64,000 nt of DNA, taken from NCBI GenBank assembly GCA_902729315.2, contig LR746274.1, forward strand, positions 2,569,037 through 2,633,036, written 5' to 3'. Made by a program: the position numbers and the translations under genes. The notes beneath the pieces are model-generated. The model did no database searches. It was not told the origin of the DNA and was given only the letters and a program-made list of their open reading frames with translations. Source of the DNA: Spirodela intermedia. Taxonomy: Eukaryota > Streptophyta > Magnoliopsida > Alismatales > Araceae. Position 1 is the stretch's first letter. The number at the start of each line of letters is the position of its first letter. Shown piece by piece: positions 1-15,400 of this stretch.

Positions 1-470
1 GTCACAACTCAACGTTGTATCTTTGTTAGAAGTTATCTTAGTCATTGAAAATCTAGATCTTTCTACTTTGCGGGAATTGAATAATGAAACATACCTAGGA
101 TCCGCCTTTTGATACCTTTTTGCGATTTATAACTGATTTGGGCATGCATGCAAGAATTTGCATTCTGACTTGTACAATTCTGAGGAGATTCTCTTATATA
201 GAAACTCTTTTTTATTTTTCCTTTTCTGGACGAACTTGAATTTCGTAAGGAATATTTGTTTCGAGTTTATCATTTAAAATTTAACTTAGAGTGTTCTACT
301 TATGTTTTAATGGTTATTTTGACGGTGCTCCTCTATTTTGATCATTTTCATTATTTTGAATTGTATCATATGATGTGGTCATTTTTTTTAGTTGTTTTCG
401 TCTTTTAAGGTTACATTATATCGTAAGTTATTTGGTCTGACTTAAATTTATTATTTCTTTTGTACATAAG
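1..470. other. Intronic sequence upstream of first visible GP210 exon
   Basis: This AT-rich stretch has stop codons in all frames and ends in a pyrimidine-rich tract and AG just before the first exon I recognise at 471. I read it as intron of the nuclear-pore gene. No exon could be supported in it. Confidence 0.6.
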
Positions 471-3400
471 ATTGTTGTGGAAGTCTCTACTCCAGCTTCA
501 ATGGTGTTGATACACGAATTTCCCGTTGAGGCTCTTGTGGGGACACATCTTCTAGCTGCAGTCTTCTTGAAAACTACTGATGGTGATTTATATTTTATCT
601 TTCCTTGGATTCTTAGTGGCATCATGTGCATTTTAAATACCCATCAGAAATGTTTCCTCTGCAGGGAGTTACTTTCACCGATGCAACTCTTTTAATTCCT
701 TTGTGAAGTGGAGAGTTTTATCTGAAAGTGAGGTTTTTCTGGTTAGCAATACGACGGGGGAAGAATTGGCATTTAACGTGTTATTGCATGGGGCATCTGA
801 AGAAGTATCTAGATCCCCTTGTTCATGGACATATTTATATGCTTCCAATCCTGGTCATGCTGTGCTGCATGCAAGCTTCTCAAGTAAAACACAGCCATCT
901 GATCTCTTTTTAGATGGGGAGATTGCTTTACAGTCGTCTGCACAAATAGCGGCATACCATCCCCTTGCTGCTTTTCAGGCTGGAAATGGTAATCAATTTG
1001 GCGGTTACTTCTTGGAATTCCCTAGAAGAGAAACTGTAGACAAGTATTTTGATCTTGAAAATTTAAGTGAGCTGTATCTTGCCCCTGGATCGGCTATGGA
1101 TGTCTTCATCATTGGAGGGCCTGATCGATGGGGCCACAGTGTTGAATACATTGATACAGTAAAAATCAGAGGGAAAAGTTCGCCTCCTGAAGGAGTTATC
1201 TTGAAGAAGGCAGTCACCGATGATGGCACTTTGTATAATATTTTATGTCAAAAAGTGGGAAACTTTGTATGTATACCTTCCTTTTGTGTTTATGTTTCAT
1301 TACCTCATGTCTAGACTCAGGCTATATTCTATAATCTAAAACCCTGATGGAGCATATTTATAATATTTTTGTTCTATTTTTCTTGGCACAGAATCTCATC
1401 TTTTCACGTGGAAATTTGGTTGGAGATGATCATCCTTTTCCAGCTATCTCAGATGTGGAAATGGTTCTTGCCTGTAGTGCACCATCTTCGATCACACTAA
1501 TTGGCAATGAGCAATGTATGGACAATAACTAATGTGTACACTGTAATCATATAAGTGCCTTTTCATTTAGACATGTGCTATTCTTTTAAGTTGTGATTTG
1601 TTTGGTCCTCTTAGCATAGATATGCCATTTAATTTATCTTTTTTGTATTTCAGATAATACACTTGATGTTATATCCTCTTCAACACAAGCTGATCGTGGT
1701 CCTGGGAAAGTTCGTATTTCCCCAGTCATTGTGGCTAACGGGCGTACAATTCGATTGGCTGCAGTTGGAATTCATATATCTGGAAGGCCTTTCGCAAATT
1801 CTTCTTCTCTTTCTCTAAGATGGGAACTGAATGGTTGTGAAGGCCTTGCTAACTGGGTTGAGGTCAATACCTTGGAAGAATTTGGGATGAATTGGGAAAG
1901 GTTCTTAATTCTGGAGAATTCATCAGGACTGGTAATTACTAAACATTTTTTCTTGATGCAGTTTTTCAGTTCCTCGTTTGTGATTCTTTGTATTGGCACT
2001 ATTATTTTCCTTGGTTGCTAGTGACCGTAGTTTATTTTTTATGAACTTTTTTAGTTCTTTATTTTGTGTAGATAAATGTAGGGGGAAGAGAGTTCAATTT
2101 ATATTAAAGAAATATAGCCTATCTTTTATAATTGGAGAAAGGGAACAATTGGAGGACCGAGCTAACATAAAATAGTACACCAAGATTGCTCTTATTTCCA
2201 TCTGGACGCTTGCTTATTATGCATGATTTTTGGCTGTTGAGAATCTAACACCATCATAAGATTGCTTTCAGTGTACTGTTCGTGCAACTGTAATTGGTTT
2301 TTCTAAAAAAATCGTCAGCAGTCTTGAGGACGCATACCTGCTGCCTGAGATCTCAGAGAATTCTCTTACAGATGCTGTATACCTACAGGTATTTATTATT
2401 ACTGTTGCATATTCTAGTTTTGCTTGACGTTGGATTAGTGGATCATGTTTGTTTTCTTATAATGCAGCTTGTCTCTTTGCTTCGAATTGTCCCTGAATCG
2501 GCACTGCTATATTTTCATCCTGATGCAAAGGTAATGTTTCATGTTATACGGTTACTAAAAAGAGAACATTTCAGAGTTTGATTTATTTCTTAAACTTTTC
2601 TCTTTCTATTACTACTACAAATTCTATATGGATGTATACAGGTTCGTTGATTGAATGCTTTCTCACGGTCACTATCCTTATCATACGTAAACTAAAAAAC
2701 TAGGTCGTATATATTCCTGAAAGAGGCATTGTTTACCTGTGGTACACTCCACTTTCACATAATTTCCTAGTTTCGTTTGTTTTATAGATGTGAGTTTTCA
2801 TGATGATTAGGTTCCTTTTGTAGAAAATTTGAAACGGCATCTATTTGATTAGCGATGCCTCAAGAATAATGGTCTTAATAATATGCATCTGAAGTCCTGG
2901 CAAGTGCGATGATGGAAGAGAGGAAAATGAATAATTCTGTCGTGAGTTTAGCTTGAACATTCCCATCATTGCCATTTTCTTGTGAGACAATGTACCGTAA
3001 ATAGTAAGTCATAATTTGGTACTTACAAAGCTTGGCATTAAATGGTAAGGAACTTTAGTTCATTTTAGAGTCTTATTCAGTGGCTATATCCATTATATCT
3101 TTGAAAGTTCACTTGTAGTTTCCTACCCTATTTATATTATGTTGATGTGAATAATAGTCTTAGTGCTTGCGTGACCACTTTGGATTGGAGCATGGTGTAA
3201 CCACAGTAGCTTTTGAATGGATAACTGGTTTTGTCCACCTATGGTTTTCAGTTGATTAAGTTTTCTTTTTCAAATAAAGGGGAACTAATATCAAATGAAT
3301 AGGATTTAATCCTGTATTCACAATTTTGATTTATCCCTTCATGGAAGAAGGGAAATAAGGCGTCAGACACTAGATAACCTGCTGTCCCTCAGAGTTGCAA

Positions 3401-6400
3401 GTATGGGATTTGATTAAGGTATTTAAATAATACATCAGTTCTTGTGTGCAAGACAAATGACTGACTAAGGGACACAATACGACCTATCTGACAGCCTTTT
3501 CTTAAGCTTGAAATCCGCTCGTCTTCTTGTACATACGTTTTTTGTTCCTCTTTTCTTCCCATCCTTGATATTAACGTGACTCCTTTTCTGGTGCTACATT
3601 CTGGCTATATTGGCTATGCAGGTACATCTTAAGAGTAGTTTAATCCGTTGTATAAGTGTGCCTACCATTGGTCTCTTCGTATCTTCGTTCTTTAACCCTC
3701 TTTCCATGAATTTGTACGCTATATTTCTAATGTCTTGTAGAAGTTGAATTAGATATCCAAAAGACATCTGAATCTAATTACTGTATGCAGTGCTCGGTGG
3801 AAATCAAATTTTGTTTGCCCGAATTTATTCCATTGATATCGTATGATTATTCTAGATATCTGTCTTCAACATTACTGAGCATTAGACGGAATCTGCAATT
3901 TTATGTCGATTCATTTGAACTGTCAAAATCTCATTACAGTGAAGTTATTGTCGCTCTACTATAATAGCTGGAGTAATCATCATTTCTTAATTTTGGTTTT
4001 TTTTCTTTTGTCATTTTTTTATTGTATCTTCATTATAAAAGAAGTGATTAATTACACTGTGAAATGTTAGTTTGTACTCAATCCCTAAATCTTTTAATTG
4101 GATAGAATATATTTAACTCTCATTTTTTAGGTACTTTCAAAGTAGTGCACTTTTTTTATATGAAGTTTCTTAGTTCCAGTTGTCTTAATTTCCCAAATGA
4201 GGACATTCATTTTTTTCCTTTCTATCATGGTAAAATACTTCTAATTAATGAGGGAACCTTAGTTTTCTTGTGCAGAAATTTAGAATGAAGAATATCCTGT
4301 GTTAGGTACAACAAAAGTAAGCTTGTCATTATGACGATAGACCAACCCCATACACTGTCTATTTGGTTTGGAGCTGAGTGGGCTGATAACCTGGAAGAGA
4401 TTCGTTTTCTATTCTACATGGCATGTTTGGTTTAAGCGTACGATGCTTTGCGGATGTGCTTCTAATTCGGATTTTTTAGTGAATATTATTTGAATCTGCT
4501 GGGAATGGAGATTTTGGCGTTTGATGCATATCAGGGTTCAGATCGAAGCATTTGATAAAGAAAGAGGTTTCTGAATTTGTGGCGTTGGATGGTCTTATCG
4601 TAATTGTTTTTATGCCCTTCGAGTTTGTTTTGTGTTCTTCAGGTCGAACCATTTTTTCTTGCTAGATCTTTATTTCTCATCAGGATGGTGTTACGAATAT
4701 ACTGCAGGCAAACTTGTCAATCATCGGAGGCACATGTTTTATCGATGCTGTTGTTAATGACACACATGTGGCAGACATAGTTCAGCCTCCACAAAATGCA
4801 CATTGTTCGTGGCTGATGCTTGCAGCCAGGGGATTGGGAACTGCAGTTATTACTGTTTATGATATTGGCCTCTCTCCTCCTGTCCGCACTTCAGCCTCTG
4901 TAAGCTTGCTTTCTGTATCCAGTTTCTATCTGGGTTATCTGTGCTCATAATTTTGTACTATTTGATGGAATATTTCATCTCTTGGCAAAGGTGACCAACA
5001 TGCGAATCTTCTATTTTCTGGGTACTCTTTGTTAGAAGTTGACTCCATTTATATTTGAATAGTGCATTTTCTTACTTGGGAATGTGGGCACTTGTTTTGC
5101 CTAAATTTGGACCTATTATTTGCAATCAATTTCATCGTAACTTCTATGCCATGTTAGGCATACAGAATCTGGATTACTTCATCATGTTATAAATCATCAT
5201 TCTGAACTGTAAAACTCTTTTATCTGCATTGAGCTACAGATACGAATAAAGTATTGCCATAAGATGTGACCATGAAAACCATTAAACGTATAGAAGACTT
5301 CCAACGTATCCATGCCCTCACTCTTTGATTAAGATCTCCAAAAAAGGGTAGGAAATCGTAGGAGACCTCATGAATCGTTGTATTTTCATTTATTGAGTGC
5401 ATAATTTTTGTAGTACATTCTGTTGCCAGTTATGGAGTTTTGAAATAAGTTTGAAGTTTTTGTTTGATTTTCTCCGAGTAAGCTGTATCTTCAACTCTTA
5501 AAGATATGAAATACTAGAAACTCATAGAAATGAGAGATCTTATGCTATTGCGTAACGGTAAGTTGCTCTTGAACAATATTAAAGACCTCATTTGCTAAAT
5601 GAGAAAGGTCGAAGACCTTAGAAGTCAAACTGCTGAACATAATTTGGATTCCGTATTTGTTCAACCTCAGCCTTTATTTTATATTTAATTTTTGTCCCCC
5701 ATGATTTTGGGTTATTTTTCTCTGTCAATCATCAGTTATCTCTGATCAGGCTTTCTTTTCATCTGTTATTTCGTTCTAAAACTTTTTTACATCTGAATTG
5801 CTGGAGCACTTGTTTCCTCCAATTTATTCTTTTTTTCATTCAAATGCATTATTGTAGCCATATTCAGGACTCGTATTTTTATAGGTTACAGTGGCTGATG
5901 TTGACTGGATTAAGATAATGGCGGAGGATGAGATTAGTCTTATGGTAAAGTGGCTATGTTTAGATTTTTTTTAATGGATTTAGATTATTTGCTGAATACT
6001 CTTCATTTTTTCTGCAGGAGGGAACAAGGAGTCCTTTCGAGATATTAGTGGGGACAACTGATGGAAGCATTTTTGACTCTTCTATGGTATATTTTTAGAT
6101 GGAGTTTTTTTTCCCACTAAAAAAGTAATGTTTTTAGATATTGCTATTTAGTTTTCTCTTTTCCTCTGAATGAGAATTAAGTCTCACTTGGCGCCATAAA
6201 GTGGTGAGATAATTCAGGAAAGAAAGTGGAAAGAAGCCACTTTTTATTCCGGGAGAACTCTACATGTCTATGATTTTACTCAACTATCTGGAGCTTGCAT
6301 CTATTTCTACAAAATGAATACCTCTACGAACATACCTGTAGGAACTCAATTGTAAAACTGAAGAGCTGGTTGACACTGCAGTTGAAAAATGCTTTCGAAT

Positions 6401-9400
6401 TGTTGTGGAATCACTCTTTTTTAGCATTCCTCAGTTTTCTAGATTATTGAGAATCTTCTTGATTTATACGACAGAAGTTAATGGTTGAGAAAGCTAATGA
6501 TATTCACTGAACTCAGTTACATTATTGTATGGTGCTTGAGATTTAACCTTGGATACAGAATGCAACAGCCGATTTTTTATCATTGACGGATCCTAGAGAT
6601 TGACAAAGTCAGTGGTGGTTTAAGGACAGCCAGTGGGCGGATGTAGAAGTTTGATACGTTTCTATCTAGTCCTCATGATCTTCATATCATGCATGAAGAC
6701 CTCCGACACCCAGAAAATGCATGATCATAAGGAGAGATTAATTGAAAATGTGCTTGTGGATGTACACCCAAAAGCATTGGACGTCAAAGGCTTATCCATG
6801 GAAAGATTTTTCAGTCAGTCACGATAACAAAGACTCATATTGCATTTTCGACATTTGATTGGCGTTTGCCAGGTGCTTTTCTTGTGTTATCAGGCTACAC
6901 TGAACTTTTATGTGTCTAGCCGGTGAAATACTGTTATGTTTTTATGCCTTTGGGCCATTAGGCTATTGAGAAATATATTTTTCATGTTTAAACCATTTTT
7001 TCTTTTTTTCCTCTTTTGTTGGACACATTGTCTTATTTTTCTTGCCATTTTTATCTATCATTATAATGTATCCATTCTTAGATCTTTTTATGTTTTTCCT
7101 CTTTTTTGAAGTATTTCTACATGAATATTTATGCACACGTGGAGGACAGTGTTATTGAACTTGAATACGAAGATGGTTCACCTGCAGCCATCAACAAAAA
7201 ACTGTATGGTTCAAAGTTCTTAATTAAGGCTCAGACGATTGGTCTTACCAGTCTTTCTGTAAGTTAATTTTATTTAATCTTTAAAATTGATGGTTAGACA
7301 ATTGCATCTTTCTTATTACGAGTTCCATTTTCTGATTGAATTTGGATGCATCAGGTTAGTGTCCGTCGAAGATCTGGACGCGAGATATATAGTCAAATTA
7401 TAAAAGTGGAAGTTTATGCACAGCTGCGCATACATCCTGATAATATTTTCCTTACACCCGGAGCTTCATATGTGGTATATCAGCTGAAACTCTATTATTG
7501 ATACAGTTGCTGAACAAAAATCTTATTTCAAAACAAAGTTCATGTTTCTATGTAACTGAGGATGTATTGATGAATGCTTATCATATTCATAATGCCATAC
7601 ATTATTTTTTTGGTGTTTTTTATCACATGGCATTCATGCTAACTTGATGTTGGACATATCATTTTTTTATATAGTTTTCTGTCGAAGGTGGGCCTACCCT
7701 TGTATCTGGTTTTGACTATGCCAGTTTGGATAATGAGACTGCAACTATCGATGGATCTTCAGGAAAACTTACAGCTGTTTCTGCTGGAAATACAGTGAGT
7801 GAATATGGCTTACAAACATACATAATTACATTACCTAACTTATACTTACATCTGTCTCATATCTTTTCCACGATATATTTTTGTTTGCTTGGGCGTGTCT
7901 CTCATTGTTTATAACACTATTTTCATTTATTATATTCTTAGATTGGTTTACTTGTGGCTCTTCTGAAATGTTAGGGTTAGTTTTTTCTCTTTTTTAAGCT
8001 TCAGTTCTGTTTCCTGTGGTCAGACTATTCGTGCATCCATTTACACAAATGGAGGAACCTTGGTATGTGAGGCATTTTCAAAGGTTGAAGTAGGAATTCC
8101 ATCAATGGTGACCCTGAATCTGCAGAGCGAGTACCTTTGTGTTGGGTGCCAAATGCCTGTTTTCCCCGCATTTCCTAAGGTGAGCCTTTGTGTATCCACC
8201 GAGAGTTCTATTCTTCGGTATATGCTGCTAATTAATGCTTATAATATCAGGGAGATCTGTTTTCATTCTATGAGGTATGCAAAAATTACAGTTGGAGCGT
8301 GGACAATGAGAAGGTAGGAGAAACTTTCTTGTTTCATTGCCTTTCTTTGAAGTATTACTAAATGTTATTCGATGCTAATATTCTTCAAGTGATAAAAGAC
8401 ACTCTTTTTCATGTGTAGGCGTTGAACTTAGGATTTCCTCAATACTCCCGCATGGGAAGTCATTTGAAGGGAGAACGTTTTTATAGTTTGGACAACAAAG
8501 ACTACGGATTTATCAACTTCCTGCATGGCAGGTATTCTCAACCACTCTGTCCGTATTTTTCGTGATCACAGTCATTGGAAGAACATGTTCACATTTCAAG
8601 ATTGACAGTGCCAGGCCTATTTGATTGATCTTCTATTATTTTCTTTAATTACCTATAATGTTTTTGGATTAAATAATAGAAGTTTACTTTCGTGATCCTC
8701 AAATATTGCACTAGTTTTTCAGAAGTGAGCTTGAGAAAATATACAATATATTCTGACACTGGGACTAATGTTGTGTTTGATGCCTCCAAGCTGAAAGGAA
8801 CATTTGAACTAGTTTTCTTTCTGAATTGTCTAGCTACTTGTGTTTAGCCATGTTTAGCCATGTTTAGCCATGTTTAGCCAGCCATAGTTTCTACTTGTGG
8901 AGTGTAACAAGAAGTATTTTTGGAAGGCGTAGCTTCCCAAGACTGAAATATTACATAATTAAAACATCTATGTGAGATCTACGGGTAACCTTTGTCTGGT
9001 TGTTGAGCTGTCTTTATTTCTCTTCGACATTGACTGGTTTTACTAGACATTGTTGAGGGCGACCTATACTAACTAGTATGACTTAGTTTTCTTAGGTTTT
9101 CTGGTTTTATTGTAACTTGAACTTTATCCAATTTATGGAATCTTTCTGCTTGGAAAATAGCGAGGATGAATTCCTGCCAATTAGGAAAATGTTGGCCCTC
9201 TAGAGGGAGGACCAGATTGGCCCATTCATTTTCTGTCATGCGCTGCTGAGAAATTCCTCTATATCAGGGCCTCCATACTTCACCTATGCCAATCACAAAA
9301 AGATAGGCTGCTGGTAGAAGCATCTGCAGTAGAATAATAAGAAGAGGTGCGTGAAGAAGGATATCTGCTGGCCAACCTACTGTCAGCTAAACATCAGTTG

Positions 9401-12400
9401 GCTAGGGGGCGTGAATGGCTGGAAGACGAAATGAATCTCTTGAGAGTTCCTCTTTGCAAAACCCTTCTCCATGATCATTTGGGGGAAGGTTTTATTGAAA
9501 TGACCTGATTACCCTCATTGTGCAGTAATGCTCTGAGCCATTACAATCTTCTTTTCATTAACGGTGAGGAATAATGAAGGGCAAAAATGCCCGGAACAAT
9601 ATGAAGTTTGAAATATTTTAGTCTTTTGGGCACCTTGAGATGTCTACAAATGTAGTCCAAAGTCTTTAAAGAAGCACTTGAAGAAGATATTGACGATGGA
9701 AAAGAGATTAGAGGGAGAACGAAAACGAGGGGGGACTTCACTCAGGGAAAAGTTGAGGATCATCCCACTCAAAACAAAACCCCTGGCCTAGCTTGATTCA
9801 AGATGTCTAGGTCATATCCACATTAATTTGTAGGCCCAGCTTACTTGAAAGAAGCTCAGATCTAAGCCTGTTTCAAAAATCCGTATGAAATAATGAAATA
9901 AACAAGACCTTATACACGTACCTTCTGTCCAATGGTCAAATATATTCCTAATGAACTTATAGAACTTATTTTTAATGATCTGACTCAATATAAACGTCTT
10001 TATACGATCTTTTGTTAGTCGTGTGTTTAATAGCCAATATGACTAAATGTCCACTTTGTGCTTTGCAATTAAACCGATTGTTAATGAGCTTGTGAATCTT
10101 ATGTGGACCGTGTGGCTAGGGATATAGTGTAATAGTAATTACTTAGCTTCTATGAATTTACGTCGGTTGCTAGTGATATGACTTAGTGATAATAGGGCCA
10201 TATAATTTTATATGGACTTTGTGAATTTTGTATCTTGTAGCCAAACTTATTATTGGCTTGCAAACCGTGTGTGCCTAGACATCCCAACCCAGTGGTAGTG
10301 GGGTCAATGGGCCTTATGTGGGCATTATTCTCGGTAATTGAATCTGTTGTTAACAGAAGTTATTTTGCATTCTAAAACTGGTCTTATTACATGAATTATG
10401 AAAGGTTTTTAAACCATATTGATTCATTATTTTAAAATTTGATGACATCATTTTTCGGTCGCTAATTGACGGTTTTTTTGTTGAGAGAATATAATTAACT
10501 CCAACTTCAGTGAGTGGGAAGGATCCAAATTCAGGTAAACATACGAAGTTCAATTCATTTGTCTGTCAGACATCAGTATGAGAAGAAATATTCTCAAGTC
10601 TGTTAAAATATGTGACCAAATATGTTTGAAAGTCTTGTATTGTTTAATTCATCTTCAGGAAAAGTAATTCTAATGAAACCTTTTCGTTAGAATTATGTCG
10701 TGTCAATTGTGGAAGAGTTAAGTCACGTAGTTAAAATATGTGAGCATTCACCCTTCAACCAGCTTGTTTTGGGTTTGGTAGCCTTTTTACATGATATCAA
10801 ACTGTTAGATTCCATTGGGAAATGTGCCCCATCTACATTGTATGCATGACATCCAAGAGTGGTCTGCACCGGAGGTGTCATTTTATAATAATAATAAAAG
10901 TTCCAATTGCAATAATGCTTCCAGACTAGATTAATCAGATCTTTCGATCTGGATTTCTCAATAAAGTGGAAGACGTGAAATAGAAATATCAGCACTTATG
11001 CCTTTTAACATGGCTGGTTAATATTAGAACTTTTTTTCTGAATACTGCCCCAACTTCTATTGGCATTCAACAAGGAAGATGCTAAACCGATTTTAGAATG
11101 CCTCAGATGATTAGCATTCGATTTTTGTGCTATTTCTTTGATGAGTTTTCTTTGTTTTTTTTGCTTTCTTACCATCTGGTAATTGCTTTCAAATAGGTAA
11201 ATGTCGAACCATACTTAGCAGCTTATTTCGTCATTGATTTTCAACTTATGGTATCAAATATCTCCACTTCACAAGCGCAACTTTAATGCTCTTAATTGTA
11301 CCTATTGCGTCAGGTCAAATCTAGCTCTCAACTTATATGTGCCCGCACTGTTGATAAAGTCGAATACCATTGATCTAGTTTGTGTTCGTGAACTGCTAAC
11401 CGTTAGTTTTGATCTTTCCATCTTTGAATTTATGCATCTGTTTCAGTGACTACATATCAGTTGACATTTTGAAGCATTGTATTCTTATTTAAACGATAGA
11501 TTGTGTTAATAACTCTATATCTTTGCTTGCGCATTCTTTTGTACAGATCTGAAGGCATAGCAAAGGTCTCTGTCTCATTTTCCTGTCATTTTATCACTTC
11601 TGGTGGTCCAATGGCGACTTATTTTGACGCATCTCAGTCGCTAACAGTAGTGCCTGAGCTCCCTCTTGCTCTTGGCTTGCCAATAACTTGGGTTCTTCCA
11701 CCATTCTATACTAGTTCGGATCTTTTGCCTGGATCATCTGAATCACGCAGGCAATCAGACTTTCACAACAAGAAAACAAGTATTATGTATTCCTTGTTAT
11801 CATCATCTGGAAAGGATGGCCTTGTTCAACAGGATGCAATTGTGATTGCTGGAACCAAAATCAAAACGAAAGAGAGTAACACTCTGGGATGTATTCAGGC
11901 AAAAGACCAATCTGGTAGACGTGAAATTGCATCATGTGTCAGAGTAGCAGAGGTACGAATGTGTGCACATTGTACGACTGATGCGTGTAAATTTTCACTT
12001 GATATTTTATATTAAAAATCTTACTGTTTTTCTTGCCTTCTTCCTCATTATCTCCAATATCCAAAACCATGAGCAGGAAGAATGTTATCTTGTCTTATTT
12101 AAAGTAATACAACATTCGGATGAATTAGCGAGCAATATTCTTCACTCTTCATGTAAAAATTACCTTTAAAATATTAAATAATGAGGACTTAACCTGAAAC
12201 ATGAGAATTTTGAGAGAGGCCCTTAATAGATGGCTTTATTTGGAGGGATTTTGGCCTATGGTAGTGTTCCATAAATCGGATCTCGTTGGACAGCCACTTT
12301 CCTTCCTCGTTGAGCCAAGACCAGCTATCTCGTAGTGATTTGATCCGCATCTGTTCAACTGGTATCAAAGTTACAGTGACCTGATTAAGGACTGATTTAT

Positions 12401-15400
12401 GTCTTTCTTTTTTCTTTTATATTCGACAGCATTTTCACATTTACATTAGTTGGGACCAAAATCATCGAACTGCTTGAAATGGAAAAGATAGGTGAGCATA
12501 TTATGATCTGGTTTGGTGATAGAGTTTTTAGATGTCCTAGCCTATGACTCCGTGCACGTATATCTAGAGGCGGCAGCAGATCTATATAAGAACGCTGACG
12601 GTAATGAATGCCTCCATAGCTTGCTGTACGCCACCATAAAAGCCTTTAATGTAAATCATTTTAGGTTCCTGAGGATCAAGATTATCAGTGTGTGATAGAT
12701 GATTCACCATTTCCAGTAAATGTTTTCTGGCTTGTGATAGCCCTTCAATTCTCTTTGGGACAGCTGAATTCAAGGGCAATCATATGCTTTTTGGACTGTC
12801 TGACTTTACCAGTGTTGTATGACATTGAATTGCACAATGGGTTCCATTGATATCTAGTACCAGTCTGTGACGAATAGAAACCCAGTTTGAACAGTTCTGA
12901 GTTGCTAATTATTGATGAACATGCCAGAAGGTGCTTTTTCTCATGTAGGAACTGAAGTTTTAAAAAAATTCAGTAACCTTGTATCTGCTGGATTTGAACG
13001 TGTAATCCATTTGAAAAATATGCTCAACTCTTTTCTTTCTTGACTAGGTGGCCCAAGTAAGAGCAACAGCAGGATCTTCTTCCTCTCATGTTGCTTACCT
13101 TTCATCAAATGATAAACTTGAGGTTATCATTGGTTACTGTGACAATTTAGGTGAATTCTAGATAGCCTAGTGATTACTCTCGAAGGTTTTAAATTTCTAA
13201 TATCAGAAAAATAACTGAACCATTGTTTTCTTTCCTCTTTGGTAGGATATCCTTTCTTTGAGGCTTATGGCGTGGCTACATTAGATATTAAGACCAATTA
13301 CCCTAATGTGGTTTCTATCCATGTACCGAGAGGTGAGAATAGAAGCCATGGTGGTGAAGCTGTTCATCTTCAGGTAATTTTTTATTGACCTTTAGCATGG
13401 GGCTTAAGTATGCGCCCACTAATTACATTAATATTTAAAGGATATCTTAATATTTCATTATTTTAACTTTTTTCTGCTTTTCCACTGCGGGTAAAAATTT
13501 GAAGGCCAAAAGTCGCGGTATGGCTCTTGTTAAGATTTCTATCAACCATGATCCACTGAAGGCTGTCTACGTCTTGGTATCACCTATTCTGATCGCTATG
13601 CATTACTGTCAATAATATTAGTTAGGAGCACGAGGTTGTTTAATTTTAGGACTCACTGTCTCTTTATTCGTAATTACAGTAGTAGCCATGATGATGAAAT
13701 ATTATTTATGATTTTCTGACATTATAATGTCCTGTATCATGGCCAGGTGTTGGTGGGTTCTCAGTTGTATCCAATGAATCCGCTTCTGTATGTTGGATGT
13801 GTTCTGAAATTCAGTACGACTGAAGTTAATGGTAAATATTTTCCTCATCTTTGAGAATCCTTCTAAGTTAAAATATTCCATGTTATCTGTAATTGTTTCA
13901 TGATGTTTATTATGACATTTGAATTAATCAGTTGAATACGATGATTTATTTATTTTTATTTCATCTGACTTCCCATTGCATATTGGAGGTTGTTAACCGT
14001 TGGCTCTAATTTTTAACTCTCACTATAATTACTGCCACTACAGCTAGCAACATTTCTGAGACAGATCTAAATTCACGCATTTATTTAATATGCAGTGATG
14101 TCGGCATTGTAAAATAAAGAATTAATCCGTTAGCCTTGTGATTTCGTCATATTAAAAATTATCATTGATATTCCCAGTAAGAAATTTGTGATAATATGTA
14201 GATTTACAGTTGAACCCGAATTGAGCTTGAGAGGATCACATAGGAGCTTAATGAAAGGAATGCTTGAAATTTCATTCAGAATTATTCGAAAGGTGGATCG
14301 CAGAAGAGCTCTCTCGATTAAGTCTTTTGTTTTCCCCTTTTTAATATTTTATGTCTTTATGCTTTTGGCCATATCAATAAACGGATCAGCTTGCGTTCCA
14401 ATGAGATGTAGCCCACTACTGCCACACGTTGTTTTATTGAGGACAGCTTGCATATGGTGTTTACAGGATTGAAAGACTTGGTCACTGGGCATTGGCTAAG
14501 TGCCAATGAAAGTGTCATATCTATTGACAGGCATTCTGGGAAAGCTCATGCTCTTGCTGAAGGTGCCGCTCAGGGTACTGGATCTAAATTCTCTTTCTCT
14601 TGAACTATCATCATTGAACTCTATTTTATATTGAAACTTTATATCTGACGTTGGTATGCTCTATTTGTTGACAGTGATCTATGAAGGCCCTAATTTAAAA
14701 TTACAGACAACCGCTACTGTGAAGAACATGGACGTGGTTACCGTGAACCCTCCAGCAGAGATTCTAACCAATGTTCCTTTCCCAAAAAATGGGCACAAGT
14801 TCTCCCTACACTTCAGGTTTGTGGGGACCGGCCCATTGGTTGCTTCAAACGCTTCTAACTATCCATTTGTTAGAGTTTTTCATGTCTAGAAATGACATCT
14901 ATTTACTTTCACTGTATCTACACAAGTTTCCAAAACTCGTCTCACTCATTTTCCGCTTTATTAGTGTTAAGCTCTTGTCTGTTGATCCTACTTTGGGCAA
15001 ATGTTGTAGAATTTTCTTCGTTTATATATGTATTCTCTGTATTTAATATCTGCTACATAATTGGTAACATGGTTCAACATTTTTCACTTTCATGAAGAAA
15101 TGATCCCATCTGCCTCCAGTCCGATTCCAACATGCCTGATCTTGATGTTTCATATGACTGCAATGTAAATCCGCCTTTTGTCGGGTAAGCTTTATCCTCC
15201 TTTCTGCTCTTTGTTTATCGAAACTGAGCTCTTTTTAATTTATCCTCCCTCTGATGGGTTTTTTTTTTTTTTTTTTTTTGGTTCTTCTGTGAACTTCAGC
15301 TATGTTACACCATGGAGGGATAATGCTACTGGCACATTATATTGCATCTTCTTCCCATACTCTCCAAACTATTTGGTCAATTCTCTGCCCAAGATCAAGG

